Of a stretch of 64,000 bases of DNA, positions 32,862-44,254 are shown one piece after another. The position numbers and the translations under genes were made by a program. Positions within the stretch are counted from its first letter, which is position 1. Each line of letters opens with the position of its first letter. The DNA is from Wolfiporia cocos (lineage: Eukaryota; Basidiomycota; Agaricomycetes; Polyporales; Phaeolaceae). The stretch spans positions 4,774,001 to 4,838,000 of the forward strand of contig JACCLO010000003.1 in NCBI GenBank assembly GCA_029448655.1, in the 5' to 3' direction. The notes beneath the pieces were generated by a model, which saw only the letters and a list, made by a program, of their open reading frames with translations, did not search any database and was not told the origin of the DNA.

Positions 32862-35104
32862 GTATTTGCCTCCCGCCACGCTCCAGTGGGAGGCGCCTCC
32901 AAGGCTGTTACAAATGAGTCGTCGGAGCATGTTGAAGCTCCGTCGTCGTCATCTATGTCCGATTCTACAGATGCGAGAGGTACAGATACTGATTCAAATA
33001 TCGGGGCCCCGGTTTCTAGCCCATATAGTCCGTCCACCGGTTCGTCGTTCTCCGTGGCAGCCGAGTCGCTTTTTTTGGGGTTTACTGGTTCTTCTACTTC
33101 CAATACTGAAAAGCAATTCGAGGGGGAGGGACTTACCTGAGTGGGTGCGAACCCGGCTTCTTTCGCGGCGTCAGGGTTCTCCTTGGCCCAGGCGGCCACC
33201 ATTTGGACAAAGTCCTCCTGGGGGATCTCGCCGAGAACCGTGGGAGCTTCATCCCCTGCGATAGCCTGCCGAGTTCGCTGTGTTCCGGATCCACTGGCGG
33301 CAGGGGTGATGTTGGTCTTGGGCCGCCAGTTCGGCTGGTGCCAGGATGTCTTGGTGCATCCCTTGCCAGGTGCCTCTGCCTGTGTCTTGCTACAAGAGTG
33401 GCACTTCCTCTTGAGCAAGTTTGCCCTTTCTTCGGCCGTTGGCTCCGCTCGGGGAGCACGATAGGGCTTAGCGCGCTCCTTGCCCTTGTCCGTGGTACCC
33501 TTGGTGCTCCGCAGTTTTTCTTCGTCCCGGAGTCGACGCATCGCGTTGTCGGTCCGGAGGATGGCCTGTTTCCAGGATTCGTAATCCTCCGGGATCTGGA
33601 TGTTATACCCACGCTGCGATTTGTCGTTGACGGTGGCGGCGACGAAAGCTTGGTGAACCGAGGAGTAAATGTCCTTGGGGATAGCCCTGGTGACCCAACT
33701 GTGGACCACCTGGTTTTCCCTGTCGTACTTGGCTTCTCCCAGGAGTCGTTCTAGCTCCTGGAAGTACTCCTCGCCTTTACCGAGCGTCATGGTGAGTCGC
33801 TCTGCTGCTACTGCCGCCTTTTTCTCCAGGTCCGGGTCGTCGAACTTTTGGTGCAGCTCCCAGACGAACCGTTGCCAGCTGATTCTCCACTGTCCTCCCA
33901 GGTAGTGTTCCCTGGTGAACGCCGTTACCCATGCATCGACCTTTGGGCCGCGGATCAACGAGATCGCTGTGCCCACCTTTTTTGAGTCGGTGAAGAGGAT
34001 GGGGGCGTTGTCGTCGATGTACAGTTGGAGCCGCATGTACCAGTCCGTGAATCCAGTGCCGGTGAAGGCCTCCGGTTCCCTGACTTTTGACTTGTACCAT
34101 GGGTCCGGCCGTGGTTCGGGCAGCATCGAGTACGCGTCCCATTGCGACGATGCCGGTTTCATCGGCCTCCACATAGACGCACGAGTTCCCTGGAGAGGCG
34201 CGGCTCCCCAGGTGTTCACGGGCGCGTTCTGTGTTGGCTGCGGGTTACTGAATATGTCGATGTTTGGATTGGGACGGGCTGGCTGGGCGAAGTTGTCGGG
34301 GCAAACGGGGGCTGGGGCCGTGAGTACCGGTGGCGTGTAGCCGGGCAGGAATGGGTTCGTCTGTCGGGAATTTCCACGAGTCGGGGGAGTGGGGAGAGGC
34401 CGGGATCCGCGCGGGGTCCGCTGGGGAGAGTGCATGTGCACCGATCGAACCCAGTTTTCCACCGGACGGAATCTGCTTTCCGCGACCGAGACGGGGGTCC
34501 TGACGGGGGGTGGTGCCTGGCTGTGGAGTGATGCTGCATCTCCGGCTTGGAGAGCGTCTGCCTGCAACCGTTGGGCCTCCCGTAGGAACCGAGCTCCCAT
34601 TTCTCGTGACCATGTCCCTGCTGCTACCATTGCCTGCGCGACCTGTTGGCATCGCGCGCCAAAGTCCGCTGTTGTGGGGTTGGGTGGGAATGCCCACTGC
34701 ATAGCGAGAGGCGAGTCGATGTGACCCAACTGGCTGCCTGCGCGCACCGTGTTTGACTGTTCCCTTGCCAACTGGAAGGCCTGTTCCAACCGTTCAATAC
34801 CGGGACCTTGGTCCTCAACCGACGCTCCGCACGCTAGCGAGCGGGCGGGGCGTTCGTCTCCGATGGTTTTGGTGTGGACCGGGGCGACTTCGATGTTCTG
34901 TCGGGGGGCGTGGATGCTGTCTGCTACCGACAAGAAGGCGAAGTCTTCGGGGAGGCCGTGCATTTGGTAGTTCACCCACTGCCCTGGGTGGAACGGGTCG
35001 ATCAAGGCGGGGAGCGGGACGTCTGCCGGGGTTTGGGCTTCAAACGGATTTTGCGGGGGTCATGGGCCGCGGATGTATTCGATGCCGTGGGGTTGTGCGG
35101 CCAT
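32862..35104 (-). CDS. gag: Gag of element B (in-frame TGA; 3' end cut by TRIM)
   Basis: ATG complement at 35104-35102, TGA complement at 35062-35060 (RGP then stop, as in A), then open to the TRIM at 32861 and a little into it. Same Gag core (REPEAFTGTGFTDWYMRLQL) and Cys/His motif (KCHSCSKTQAEA, GKGCTKTSWHQ) as A. The shared TGA shows it was already present in the common ancestor of the two copies. Confidence 0.85.
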
Positions 35105-35875
35105 TGTACGTAGAAAGAATGTGTGTATGTAATAAAAATGTAGTCGCGATCGAGACCGCTACCTGCCCACTGTGGCGCCTCCGAAGAGCTATTGGGGTGG
35201 TAACTAGAAAGTCTCGATCCACTACAAACTGCGTCCACCTCTTTTTGGAGATGTGCCAAGAAACGCTAAGGGGTTTTCTTCCCAAAGCCGGCGAGAAAAC
35301 GCAGCCTCCGAAACCTCGTCCAGCCCCGAAGCTAATTCGGGATACCGGGGGCACGGGAACTATGCGCCTACGTGGTGGGGCGTGTAAAAGATTCTACCGT
35401 AGGGCGGCAAGTGCCGGTACAGTACTAGGCGATTTCCTGCCTCTTCAGCCGCGGGTCACGCGCTGGGTTCTATAGTAACGGGGGCGCGGTAATGCGCGTA
35501 TCGTCGGGGCAGTAAGGCCCGTAAATAGACGACCAGTGCCTCTGTACACTGCCACAGGGCCCCTTAACGCCTTTGATTATTACGCGTCGGGTGCACAGTT
35601 ACTGTGGTGGGGTTGTAACCCAAGACCTTTACAACCGCGTTGCACGGTGTTGGTCCAGTAGCTTAGAAGCAACGGTAGGAGAGGTCCCCTACATGCTGTT
35701 CGCAAGTGATTCCCCCAGAACTCTAATCCCTTAACCCTGGGATGTGGCGGGTATGAAAACCGATCACGTGCTCGGAGAACCGAAGTTCAACAAGAGCAAA
35801 AGAAAGGTGCACTTTGCCCCTAGTGCGCCGGGGTTGTGTAGGGTAAACCGCTACACGGGGTGGAGACTCGTCTTA
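35105..35875 (-). other. Leader of element B
   Basis: Inverted counterpart of 17108-17878, near-identical. The open frame on the plus strand at 34753-35475 is antisense to it and not supported. Confidence 0.5.
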
Positions 35876-36248
35876 TGACACAAGCAACACTTCAAGCAAC
35901 TACTCAGGGGATTGTTACTCGCGTTTCAGCGCAATCCTAGTCTGAGGCTACTCAAGGCGTATAAGGCCAAGACAAGTCTGGGGTGCTACCCTGCTCGTCG
36001 GCCAGTATATATGCTATTCTACTGTTTGTACATTGTTTGGCTGCTGTACAGTTATTACATAAGCTGAGAGTCCGATACTATGGTAAACCCTATAATGGGT
36101 GTAGGTACACGGCACAGAGTGTCCGGGGGGCTGGCAACACGTGATAGGGTGTTCGGGGTCTTGCACGTGACTGCTTAGGCGCGCGCTTAGATAAGATAAG
36201 GGTTCAGGTTCTAGTCACTGGCTAGGCGAAAGAAATCGGCTTGTGACA
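35876..36248 (-). repeat. 5' LTR of element B
   Basis: 373 bp. It shares the CCGATT, AGAACC and GACTTGTC variants with the 5' LTR of A and is otherwise almost identical to it. Confidence 0.93.
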
Positions 36249-36529
36249 GTAAGGCTCGCCAATGGCTCCAGAGTTTGCATATGTGGAGAATTCGGTATTC
36301 TGGATCACGTAGAGGCCGTTTCCGAGCTGGGTAACGTCCCACTGTTAATGAAACACATTAGGAAACCATATGGGCTGTACGATATGAAGTAGTTACTGAC
36401 GGTTAGGCCAACCACAGAATGGTCATCAGTACCGACAAACGACTGAGTATCAGTTCCCTGCGGGAGCCATGCTAGAAAAGAGGGATAAGCCTCAAGCCCG
36501 AGCGTGTACAATCCGGATGCGAGGGCCAT
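36249..36529 (-). pseudogene. N-terminal half of the split beta-trefoil gene
   Basis: ATG complement at 36529-36527 opens MALASGLYTLGLEAYPSFLA and WLPQGTDTQSFVGTDDHSV. After a probable intron ending in AACAG, the frame reads WDVTQLGNGLYVIQNTEF, STYANSGAIGE and meets the element B end at 36249. The W-D-V...GxGxYxIxN pattern repeats in beta-trefoil proteins of mushrooms (ricin-B-like lectins, small peptidase inhibitors). The rest of the gene is at 25665-25907 on the other strand. Confidence 0.72.
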
Positions 36530-36583
36530 GTCTCTCAGCGTATTCGAGCGGTGTTGGGATGCAGGACAAGTAGCAAGACGCAA

Positions 36584-39150
36584 TGGCTCTGTTCTTATAT
36601 CTATCGACGTCTATCAAATACGTGATGACCGGTTGCCGTGAGCTCGGCCATACCCATAACTGCTACGTGAGCTCGGCGATGGTAGTGCAACTTTGGACAC
36701 ACAGACTTCATACCTATGACATGCTTGGTATGGAAGAAGTGATCATGAGCATGCATCATCTTTGGGTGAACGGAAATAGCGCATATTTTGCGTTGCATGT
36801 ACTAGAGGGTATGGGATGTATACCAAATGGGGAAAATACTACGGGTCCCTGTGATGCATTCGTTCCAGGATCAGAATGCAGGTGCACGTTAGCTAGCTAG
36901 TAACAGTATGCTGAATGCATCCACGCCAGCACGAATCATACCACGCAGAGTTCCATGAATACGGAAATTAACTAATCCCTACCGGCGAGGGTAGAGTCAG
37001 ACTCCATGAAAGAATCTTTGATTAAATGTCAGCAGGATTTAGAACATGGTGTCAGATTTCAGAACAAGGCTCGAGTGAACCCAACCCACATTCTGATGAA
37101 TCATCGGAGACGTCAGATGTACGTGGACACCTCTCCTTTGTACGCAGCAAGGAAAAGGGATTATGCCCTGAGTGACTACGTGAAGCATTGCATAACTAAA
37201 GCTCTGTTTTTAACATGCATGTACTTGTGAGAGACCATGGGTGTGATCATGGCGGCCATTCCGGTAGTTGGCAGACTGACAGCCGACCGGACTTCCATTG
37301 CGAGTACAAACGTGCACTTGTACTAGTTTCTGCTTTATTTCCGCTTGTCTTAGAATCTTAGAGGACTGGTATGGAGATGTTGCAGGATGAATTAACCTGT
37401 CCATTTATCCAACGGCAAGAACGAGGTCCCGAAGCAAGGCTGTGTCAAGATAGCACGTGTCCATAAGATCTTTTCGGCTCTAAGCACTGAACACCTCCAA
37501 TGATTATGCCAAGCTCATACTCAGCGACGTAGGAAATTCATCACCGGGGGAATCTTCGAGTGATCAGCCCACTGTGCCCAAAGCTTCAACCATACAATAT
37601 ACATGTACAGAAAATAGGTATATTGTATATACATGGTATATACATGGGTTTCGGACACTAGCCTTTGGCGTAGTCATTGCTGTGTACACATGGCTAATTG
37701 GCTATGGAGATCATCTCCACCTTCAATGAGCTACAGGTGTCCTGATGTGAGGAGGATAACAGGCGTTCAACAGCTGAAAAATTACGCGCAATGCGCAAAT
37801 TGGCAGGAGTTTGTGTACATAAGCCTTATGTATGTATGACGCAGTCATTATGGGGCGTTACATAGCATAATTAGATCTTACCTTCCACCAAACAAGAGGT
37901 TGATTGCTGAAAGTGTGTGAATTATGTCTTGACATCTTTGCATTCGCATGGCCGCCAGAATATCGAGGAGTATCATATCCTCGCTTCGCTATACAATCTA
38001 TAAACTACTTAATTCATGCTGGAACTTAGATTTGCCGTGGGAAAGGTTGTGTGTGCCTAAATGTCGCGCGCGTCGCGAGTCGGGTACGGCAGGGCCGGAA
38101 ATGGTACGAGGGACAAATGGTAATTAATTGCTCGAATTGTTATACTCTACCCTTACGCGATTGCCCTTCGAGCATCGTCGCGCCTGTGGACAAACGCGCT
38201 CGTCAAACTGATTTTTTGTTGCTCTAATAATTCAGTCAGATACTTTATCCAGAATATCAACTGAGGGTCTCATAGGCATATCTGAACCCAGCCACAATAA
38301 CCATATACCATATAATGTACCATGTATATACCATGTACTGCGCTGTATGTAAACATGTGTATATAGTCTCCATGTATACATAGTTTATATATCATATGGC
38401 TGGAGCCTTAGACTACATCATATGTATGTTGTATGCCCGACATTTTGTGCGAGTTCCTGTCAAGGTTTAGCAGCTTGTTCGGCTGTCTCTGCCCGCAATA
38501 TAACACTCTTGTTTCTGTGCAAAGACGCATGCCAGAAGTCATGTTGTTTGCCTGATATTAGCCTCCCATGCGGAGAGACGGTCACGCATGGTAGAACGAG
38601 AACGGATTGACAGGCGCTCTCCGCAAATGTCCTCCGAGTCGATGAGAGTGATCGTCCGGTGTTGCGGGCTCCGCTAAATGGACAACCAGTATCTGTGCAG
38701 GCAGCATGGAGAAGGCATTATATGAGATCTCAAGTACTAGGGCTGGCGTGTGTTGGCGACATGAATCAGCATGGGTGAGACCTGATCAGTAAGGACCACA
38801 CAATGTGGCAGTCACTGATTGAAGATCTTGGCATTGGTCACTGTCTGGCATGCCTCAATAAGAGCTTATATCCGTGTGCGATCACTGCGGGCACATTGAT
38901 AGCCACAATAAGCGCTAAGGTTGTGCCACAAGCACATCCGGCAACTATGACTATGTCTTGATCTGTGAGAAACCATAAGTCATGTCTGAGAGCAATGCAT
39001 CAATTACGAGGACATGGAGACATCCCCCATTGTCTATGAGCAATACCATATAAAGCCCTGGGCTCCCAAAGACATTACGTTACTATCTTGCCACAGTGAA
39101 CAATGTGATTGTAGCAAACTCGAGAACCACCCCTACCTGTAAGAACTAAC
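36584..39150. other. Gene-poor host sequence with AT-rich TATATACATGG repeats
   Basis: No supported gene. 37595-37650 and 38290-38400 contain repeated, partly palindromic TATATACATGG and ACCATATA motifs. The short ORFs (36583-36900, 37006-37230, 37633-37839, 38422-38610) show no domains. Confidence 0.35.
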
Positions 39151-40043
39151 CTCGCCATGCATGAATCCTATTTTTATGATCTGGGATATCACTCTCATGC
39201 CTGTCCATATTGTACACATAAGGGCCCGACGCTGCTGGTGTGCAACGGGGCAGGACTTCTAACCCACTGCCACTACAATACCTGCACGGCCCGCAACACC
39301 CTATCCACCTGCGTGCGCAGTACTTCCAACTTTGTTTCACCAGCCTCTGCCAATTTGGTGGTTGCAGGCTGGGTCATCAGCGCTTCAGCGATGGCGCGTC
39401 TGCCGTGGACAGCACAGACGTAATTCACACGTGCTCGTTCGATGAGGGCAAGTCCCCCGCCTCTTCAAGTGAGAAGTTGGATGTGGCACCAGTGTCGCGT
39501 GCCAAAAATATGATGCAACCATGTCACACAGGCCCACCCCACCAGCAGCATGACCCCGAGAAGCCCAGTATCAGTAAAGGGAAAGAGCCATAAGTGCAGA
39601 AATGAATAATCCTCCAACGCTGCTGACAACTAAGATATGCCCAAACCATACTCAACCACATCACATGACCAAAGTCTGTCATGCCGAGGCAAGTTTGGCA
39701 GAGTGGGCAACTTGCATTTGACATAACAATGTTCAAAGACCACTCGAGCAAAATCTAAAACCTGAGATCTCTTGTAAACACAAAAGTTGAAGATTCTCAG
39801 GTTTTCGATTTCTGATAAAGTATATCAATCCCTTCTTATGTGGCTGTTTATATGGCCGACCCATTGAATTAGTCAGCATCGCACAACCACATGTATGATT
39901 CATTGATTGAACATGAGTTCTCAACACCCAGACATCTATGGCTGGAATTAGACGTCGCAAGGCCAACTCAATCTCAAATCTTGGTCAGTATGCTGTTAAG
40001 AAGGCTCACAGGCTAACTAGTTGCTCAGACACTGCCAAAGAAA
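39151..40043. other. Debris, fragment of an unknown family
   Basis: The minus strand at about 39375-39280 reads TKLAEAGETKLEVLRTQVDR and VLRAV, matching the end of the fragment at 13859-13656. Frames are broken around it. Confidence 0.35.
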
Positions 40044-41029
40044 ATGTACGTTCTATCTGTAAATGCCGCTGTACCTGACATGTATTTTCTCGGACAGATT
40101 GTGCCTCCCAACATGCAGTCTCTAGAGGCCATTGCTAAATCACCAAAAGCACATTCTGAGACATATGGGCTTCCAAGGATGACACCACAGCAGGTGCTCA
40201 AGCACAGCTCACAGATGCTAGCCGAGATAGTGCAATCTGCAGCAACTAGCTCTGCTGTAACAGTCTCAGACTCTCATGTTATGATGTGTACATCTCAATG
40301 TGTTGATACTAGCAGTTCTGATCTGCCCACTCCTACTCTATCACCAAAATGGAAGGATTCACAACCACCATCCATTGATGATGCATGTTCCGCTCACTGA
40401 GACATTCAATCCCTACTTTGACCTCGCCATAAATCTGGCATTGGATATAGACCCTTTCTTGGCAGTGATCAGCTCCAGCATCGGATGGAGATGATCCGTA
40501 TGCTCCTGTGGGAGTTTATCAGTCAGACACCACATGCTTGGATCGAGTCATCATGCGGAGTCGCTAGGGCATATGAGCACGGCACAAACAAAGCACAAAC
40601 CTTATGTCGCTGGACCAGAGCCTTCATCACTGATCAACATGCTCTCCCATATTCCAACTATGGAACCTGGGCCTCATCATTGTTAAAGGATGATGTATTG
40701 AAGGAAGACCTGCTCATGCACCTACAGAGCATCGGAAAATATGTGCACACTCTTGATATCGTTGAATACCTTGCAGTCCCCAATATCCAGAGTCAATTTG
40801 GCCGTGACAGAACCATAGCCCTGTCGACAGCACAGCTGTGGATGCATAATCTTGATTATCGATGGACAAAATCACCGTGTGGTCAGTTCATTGATGGTCA
40901 CGAGTGTGAAGACGTTGTTTCATACTGCCAGAACCATTTCCTTCCTACACTTGCCAAATTGGATACAACAACACGCACATGGGAGAATGGTGTTGAGGTT
41001 CAGCGATCTGGGATTTCTCCACACCAATG
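40044..41029 (+). pseudogene. N-terminal part of a fungal DDE-type transposase-like gene
   Basis: The best frame, from about 40430 to 41029, contains QTLCRWTRAFITDQHALPYS, LLMHLQSIGKYVHTLDIVEY and the diagnostic GQFIDGHECEDVVSYCQNHF followed by LP. The motif DGHExxDVVxYxxxxFLP occurs in the large DDE-superfamily transposase-like family of Agaricomycetes, upstream of the catalytic core. The frame is cut at 41030 by element D, and the DDE core is not found beyond 50047, so only the front remains. 40044-40400 is an open stretch just upstream that may be an earlier exon. Inactive as it stands. Confidence 0.6.
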
Positions 41030-41741
41030 TGTTACGGGTCGAATACCCGTTCGTATATCCGAGTCGCGAATATAGATCGTTCTTCTGCACGTAGGCTTGC
41101 TGCCGTATGCAAGGCAAATACTCGTTAGATGCCTTCAAGTCCTAAGTGAGATTCTTAGGAGATCGGTTAATATCCAATACGCGTTAGAGGATATAGTCTG
41201 TTCAGAGTGCGAGTTAAATAGAATATTAAACTCGCCTAAGTCCGAGAAGTCTGTGTGCACTTCGAGGACTTAGTTCGTTCGGTTGCTCGAGTGAGAAATA
41301 CTGAGCGTAGTTTCCTACGTTTGAGAATGAGTATAAGACTTCTTGTTTATACAACAAGGTCGAGCTGAAGAGCTTCGACAGTAAGTACATGAGTTTATAT
41401 ACTACGCTAGGTTTTAGGGGTCAAGTCCATCCCAGATGTCACCGCTACTATCTACGCTATAGTCCCAAACATTTGATAAGTATGGAGTGATATATCTGAA
41501 ATGATAGATAGGAATGAAGATGGCGGTTGAACGCCATCTATCAGCTACGGGGTGATAAAGATGAAACGGTGGCAGAGTTGGATCTGCCAAAAGTTAAACG
41601 CGCCCTACATGCTAGTACAACTGGAGATACGCCCAGTAGAGTCACGAGTAGCCAGGGGGTTGGTTGCACAACAAGTCCCTGTATCGTATTCGCCCTATGG
41701 TGAGTTCTGTCGATATTCGAAAAATCAAAATAACCGTAACA
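41030..41741 (-). repeat. 3' LTR of element D
   Basis: 712 bp, TGTTACGG to CCGTAACA when read on the plus strand. It is visibly more diverged from the 5' LTR than the 5' LTR is from the solo copy at 20099. Confidence 0.92.
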
Positions 41742-41757
41742 TCAGCCCCTCCCTAGG
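41742..41757 (-). promoter_or_regulatory. Polypurine tract of element D
   Basis: On the minus strand AGGGAGGGGCTGA directly precedes the 3' LTR, the expected plus-strand priming site. Confidence 0.65.
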
Positions 41758-42905
41758 CATTCGTCGGCCTCGACGGGTTCTCCAAATTCCCCCCTTCAGA
41801 GTGCCTCGGCGTCCTGTTCGTTGTAGATGTCGCCGTTCCCGCTGAGGGACGGGGTTGTAGGAGTTCGCCATACGAAGTGTTGGCGGCGCTCATTCTGTCG
41901 ATGACCCGGTTGATTGAGTCCACAAATTCGGCAAATATAGTCGGGGCAGTCGAGGACCCAGTGGTTAGCGGAACCACATTGTCGACAGGGCTGTTCGGGT
42001 GAGGGCCTCGCTGGTACCCGTAAGGAAGGGATATCGCGGAGGTATTCGTTGTGTCGGTATCTCCAGTGGTGTGCGGCTCGGTGAAGGTTCCGCGCTGCCC
42101 ATGTGGGTAGGGAGGCGGTGTCTCGTTCGTGTTCCCTCGCACCTCGCTCAAACTCCTCACGGGTAATACTCTGCACCGAAGGAGATCGTCGAATAGGCAG
42201 CGTGCTATTCGCTCTTTGCTGTCATGCTGGGGTAGCCCTAGGGCTCGTTGGGCGTGCAGGTGGTTCACGTCTCCCGTCGCCTCCCATACCAGGAATACGT
42301 GGCGTCGGGTCTCTAACTCCTGTTCGGCGGGCTCTCTGAGTCTCGGTAGGCAGTGGAAATAGTACTCTATCGCGTTCCATAAAATCAAACGGCCTTGCAA
42401 CTCGGCGTCGTTCGTCGGTGGTGAAAAAGCGGGAGGGTCGTGGTATGTATTCGGGTCGATTGGGAGTAGCGTGCTCGTGATCCTCGAAGTCGTTGAGCGC
42501 GTGTCATAATCGGGCCATTGTAGTGGCGGCCAACCTGTCGATAAGTCTGTCGGTGAGTAGCTCGAGTCCCTCTCTCCGTGCTCTGATCTGCCCCTCCATT
42601 CGGACGAGGTCCTCGGTGATGTTCTGGTATGAGCTGTAAATATGGGTGAGGTCCTGTGCGATGTCGAAGAGGGCCGTCCAGCCATCGGCACGGCCAGCAA
42701 AAGGTCCCTCGGCCCTATACCAGAGAAGGGCGTGTCTGATCTGCAGGTTTTGGGGGGAATACCTCCTCGGTGGCGTACCTCTCGGCCGACCTTCTCGACG
42801 GTCTGCGTCGCCGGGAGTCGTGGTGCGGCGGGGAAGCTGGTGGCGAGTCGTCGACATACTATTACTGTTCGGTTTTCGAGTGTCGGGGTTGTCCTGACTC
42901 ATTGT
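41753..42905 (-). pseudogene. Accessory ORF3 of element D, zinc-knuckle protein, frameshifted
   Basis: The ATG (42905) overlaps the stop of the integrase-chromodomain ORF in an ATGA. The frame (to 42504) opens MSQDNPDTRKPNSN and contains a helical part (LTHIYSSYQNITEDLVRMEG). Reading continues in a second frame (NDAELQGRLILWNAIEYYFH, about 42530-42170) and a third (42176-41796), which ends in CRQCGSANHWVLDC, a CCHC knuckle (C-x2-C-x4-H-x4-C), followed by an incomplete knuckle CRICGLNQPGH. The order suggests one ancestral protein with two frame breaks. Related extra ORFs after pol exist in some mushroom Gypsy elements as far as I recall. The function is unknown; nucleic-acid binding is likely. 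Confidence 0.55.
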
Positions 42906-44254
42906 CTGTGGTAGCTTTTTATCAGCTCCTTGGAGTGCTCCAAATTTCCCTCGTCTTCCCATGAGTTGTCGGCCGTGGCATAGCCTTTCCATTTGACAAA
43001 GTACTGGTGCTTCTTTCCTCGCCATCTATCAGCCAGGATGGCTTCGACTTCGTACTCTTCCTGTCCCTTGATGATATCAGGTGGCGGCCGTAGGTAATTG
43101 GGTCCGTGCACCCCCGTTTCCTTGAACGGCTTCAGTAGTGCGGCGTGGAAGACAGGGTGAATCTTCCAGCTCGTCGGCAGCTGGAGCCAATAGGTCGTGG
43201 GTCCCATCTTTTCCGTGACGGTGAAGGGTCCTTCTCGTTTTGGTGCTAACTTGTTCGATTCGTAGGGTATCGTCAAGTTCTTCGCATCAAGCCAGACCTT
43301 GTCCCCTTTCTCAAGCTTGGGTAACTCTCGAAGGAAACGTCCCGCCATTCTTTTCTGGGCTAGTTCATGTGCGATGAATGCCATCTTTCGTGCCTCTTTG
43401 ATTTTCTTGATCCTATCAACTGCTGCCGGGACGTTCCCTACTCTGTCATAGTCTGGGAACCCTCTCGGGACATAACCTAGGATTATTTCAAGTGGCGCAG
43501 GCCGGTTTTAAGTTTGTCTGGTGTTGTGCGCAAATTCGACGTCAGGTAGTCGTTGTACCCATTGGAAAGGGTCGTTCATGCAATAAATTCGAAGGTATAC
43601 TTCGATCTGTTGGTTCATCCTTTCTGTTTGTCCGTCTGTCTGTGGGTGGTACGCTGTACTCATTGCCGATTCCGTTCCCTGCAACCTGCATAATTCCTTG
43701 AAGAGTTTTGATGGGAATTGCGGCCCCCTATCGGAGATGATCTTTCGGGGGATACCATATTGCGAGTATATTTTTCGGTGGAATATTTCTGCCGCTCCTT
43801 CACTTGTGATTGTTTTGTCGCATGGGGTGAGAGAGATCGCCTTAGATAGGCCGTGGTCGACGATCACCATCATGGAATCACATTTTTCGACTTTTGGTAG
43901 ATCGGTGACGAAGTCGACCAAGCACTGTGAAAATGGAAGAGCATCTTCTCGTGTTGGTATCGGTTGTAGCGGGGGTTTTGTCAGACTCCGATCAGGTTTC
44001 ATCTGTTGACAGATCGCACAACCCCAAACATATTCCGTTATCGTTGTTCCCATGTTGGGCCACCAGAAATGGGCCTTGACCTTTATTGTCGTGCCCCAGA
44101 TCCCAGGGTGTCCAGCTGGGATCGAATCATGATATTTGGAGATGACGTCCCGTCGGAGACCCTCATCTTTCGGCACGTATATCCTATCTTTGTAGAGCAG
44201 AACTCCGTCTGTTTCAGTCATCTGCCTTGGTTCCTGAGGGGAACTCGCCTTCAT
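42899..44254 (-). pseudogene. Integrase and chromodomain of element D (in-frame TAA)
   Basis: 44254-43508 carries the H2C2 finger (HPGIWGTTIKVKAHFWW, CAICQQ) and the DDE core (QCLVDFVTDLP, ISDRGPQFPSKLF, PQTDGQTERMNQQIE). TAA at 43510-43508 (after AHNTRQT) interrupts it, and the same frame resumes (PLEIILGYVPRGFPDYDRVG) to the chromodomain EYEVEAILADRWRGKKHQYF, VKWKGYATADNSWED, stop at 42899. Chromodomains of such elements bind modified histones and steer insertion. The frame is shifted relative to the RT ORF near 44214-44254. Confidence 0.88.

Larger units (their letters stand above)
27455..36248 (-). mobile_element. Element B: second A-family Ty3/Gypsy copy, inverted
   Basis: LTRs of 373 bp at 27455-27827 (3') and 35876-36248 (5'). 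The internal region is near-identical to A, but pol is broken by two nonsense codons and 10-nt and 17-nt deletions, and a 605-bp TRIM-like element is inserted at 32257. The flanks read GAGCC (27450-27454) and GTAAG (36249-36253), the complements of the two flanks of A in swapped combination. Confidence 0.93.

Noticed and set aside
37595..38400. AT-rich TATATACATGG repeats as a centromere- or telomere-like array
   Set aside because: The repeats are few, irregular and short; no telomeric TTAGGG or long tandem unit is present.
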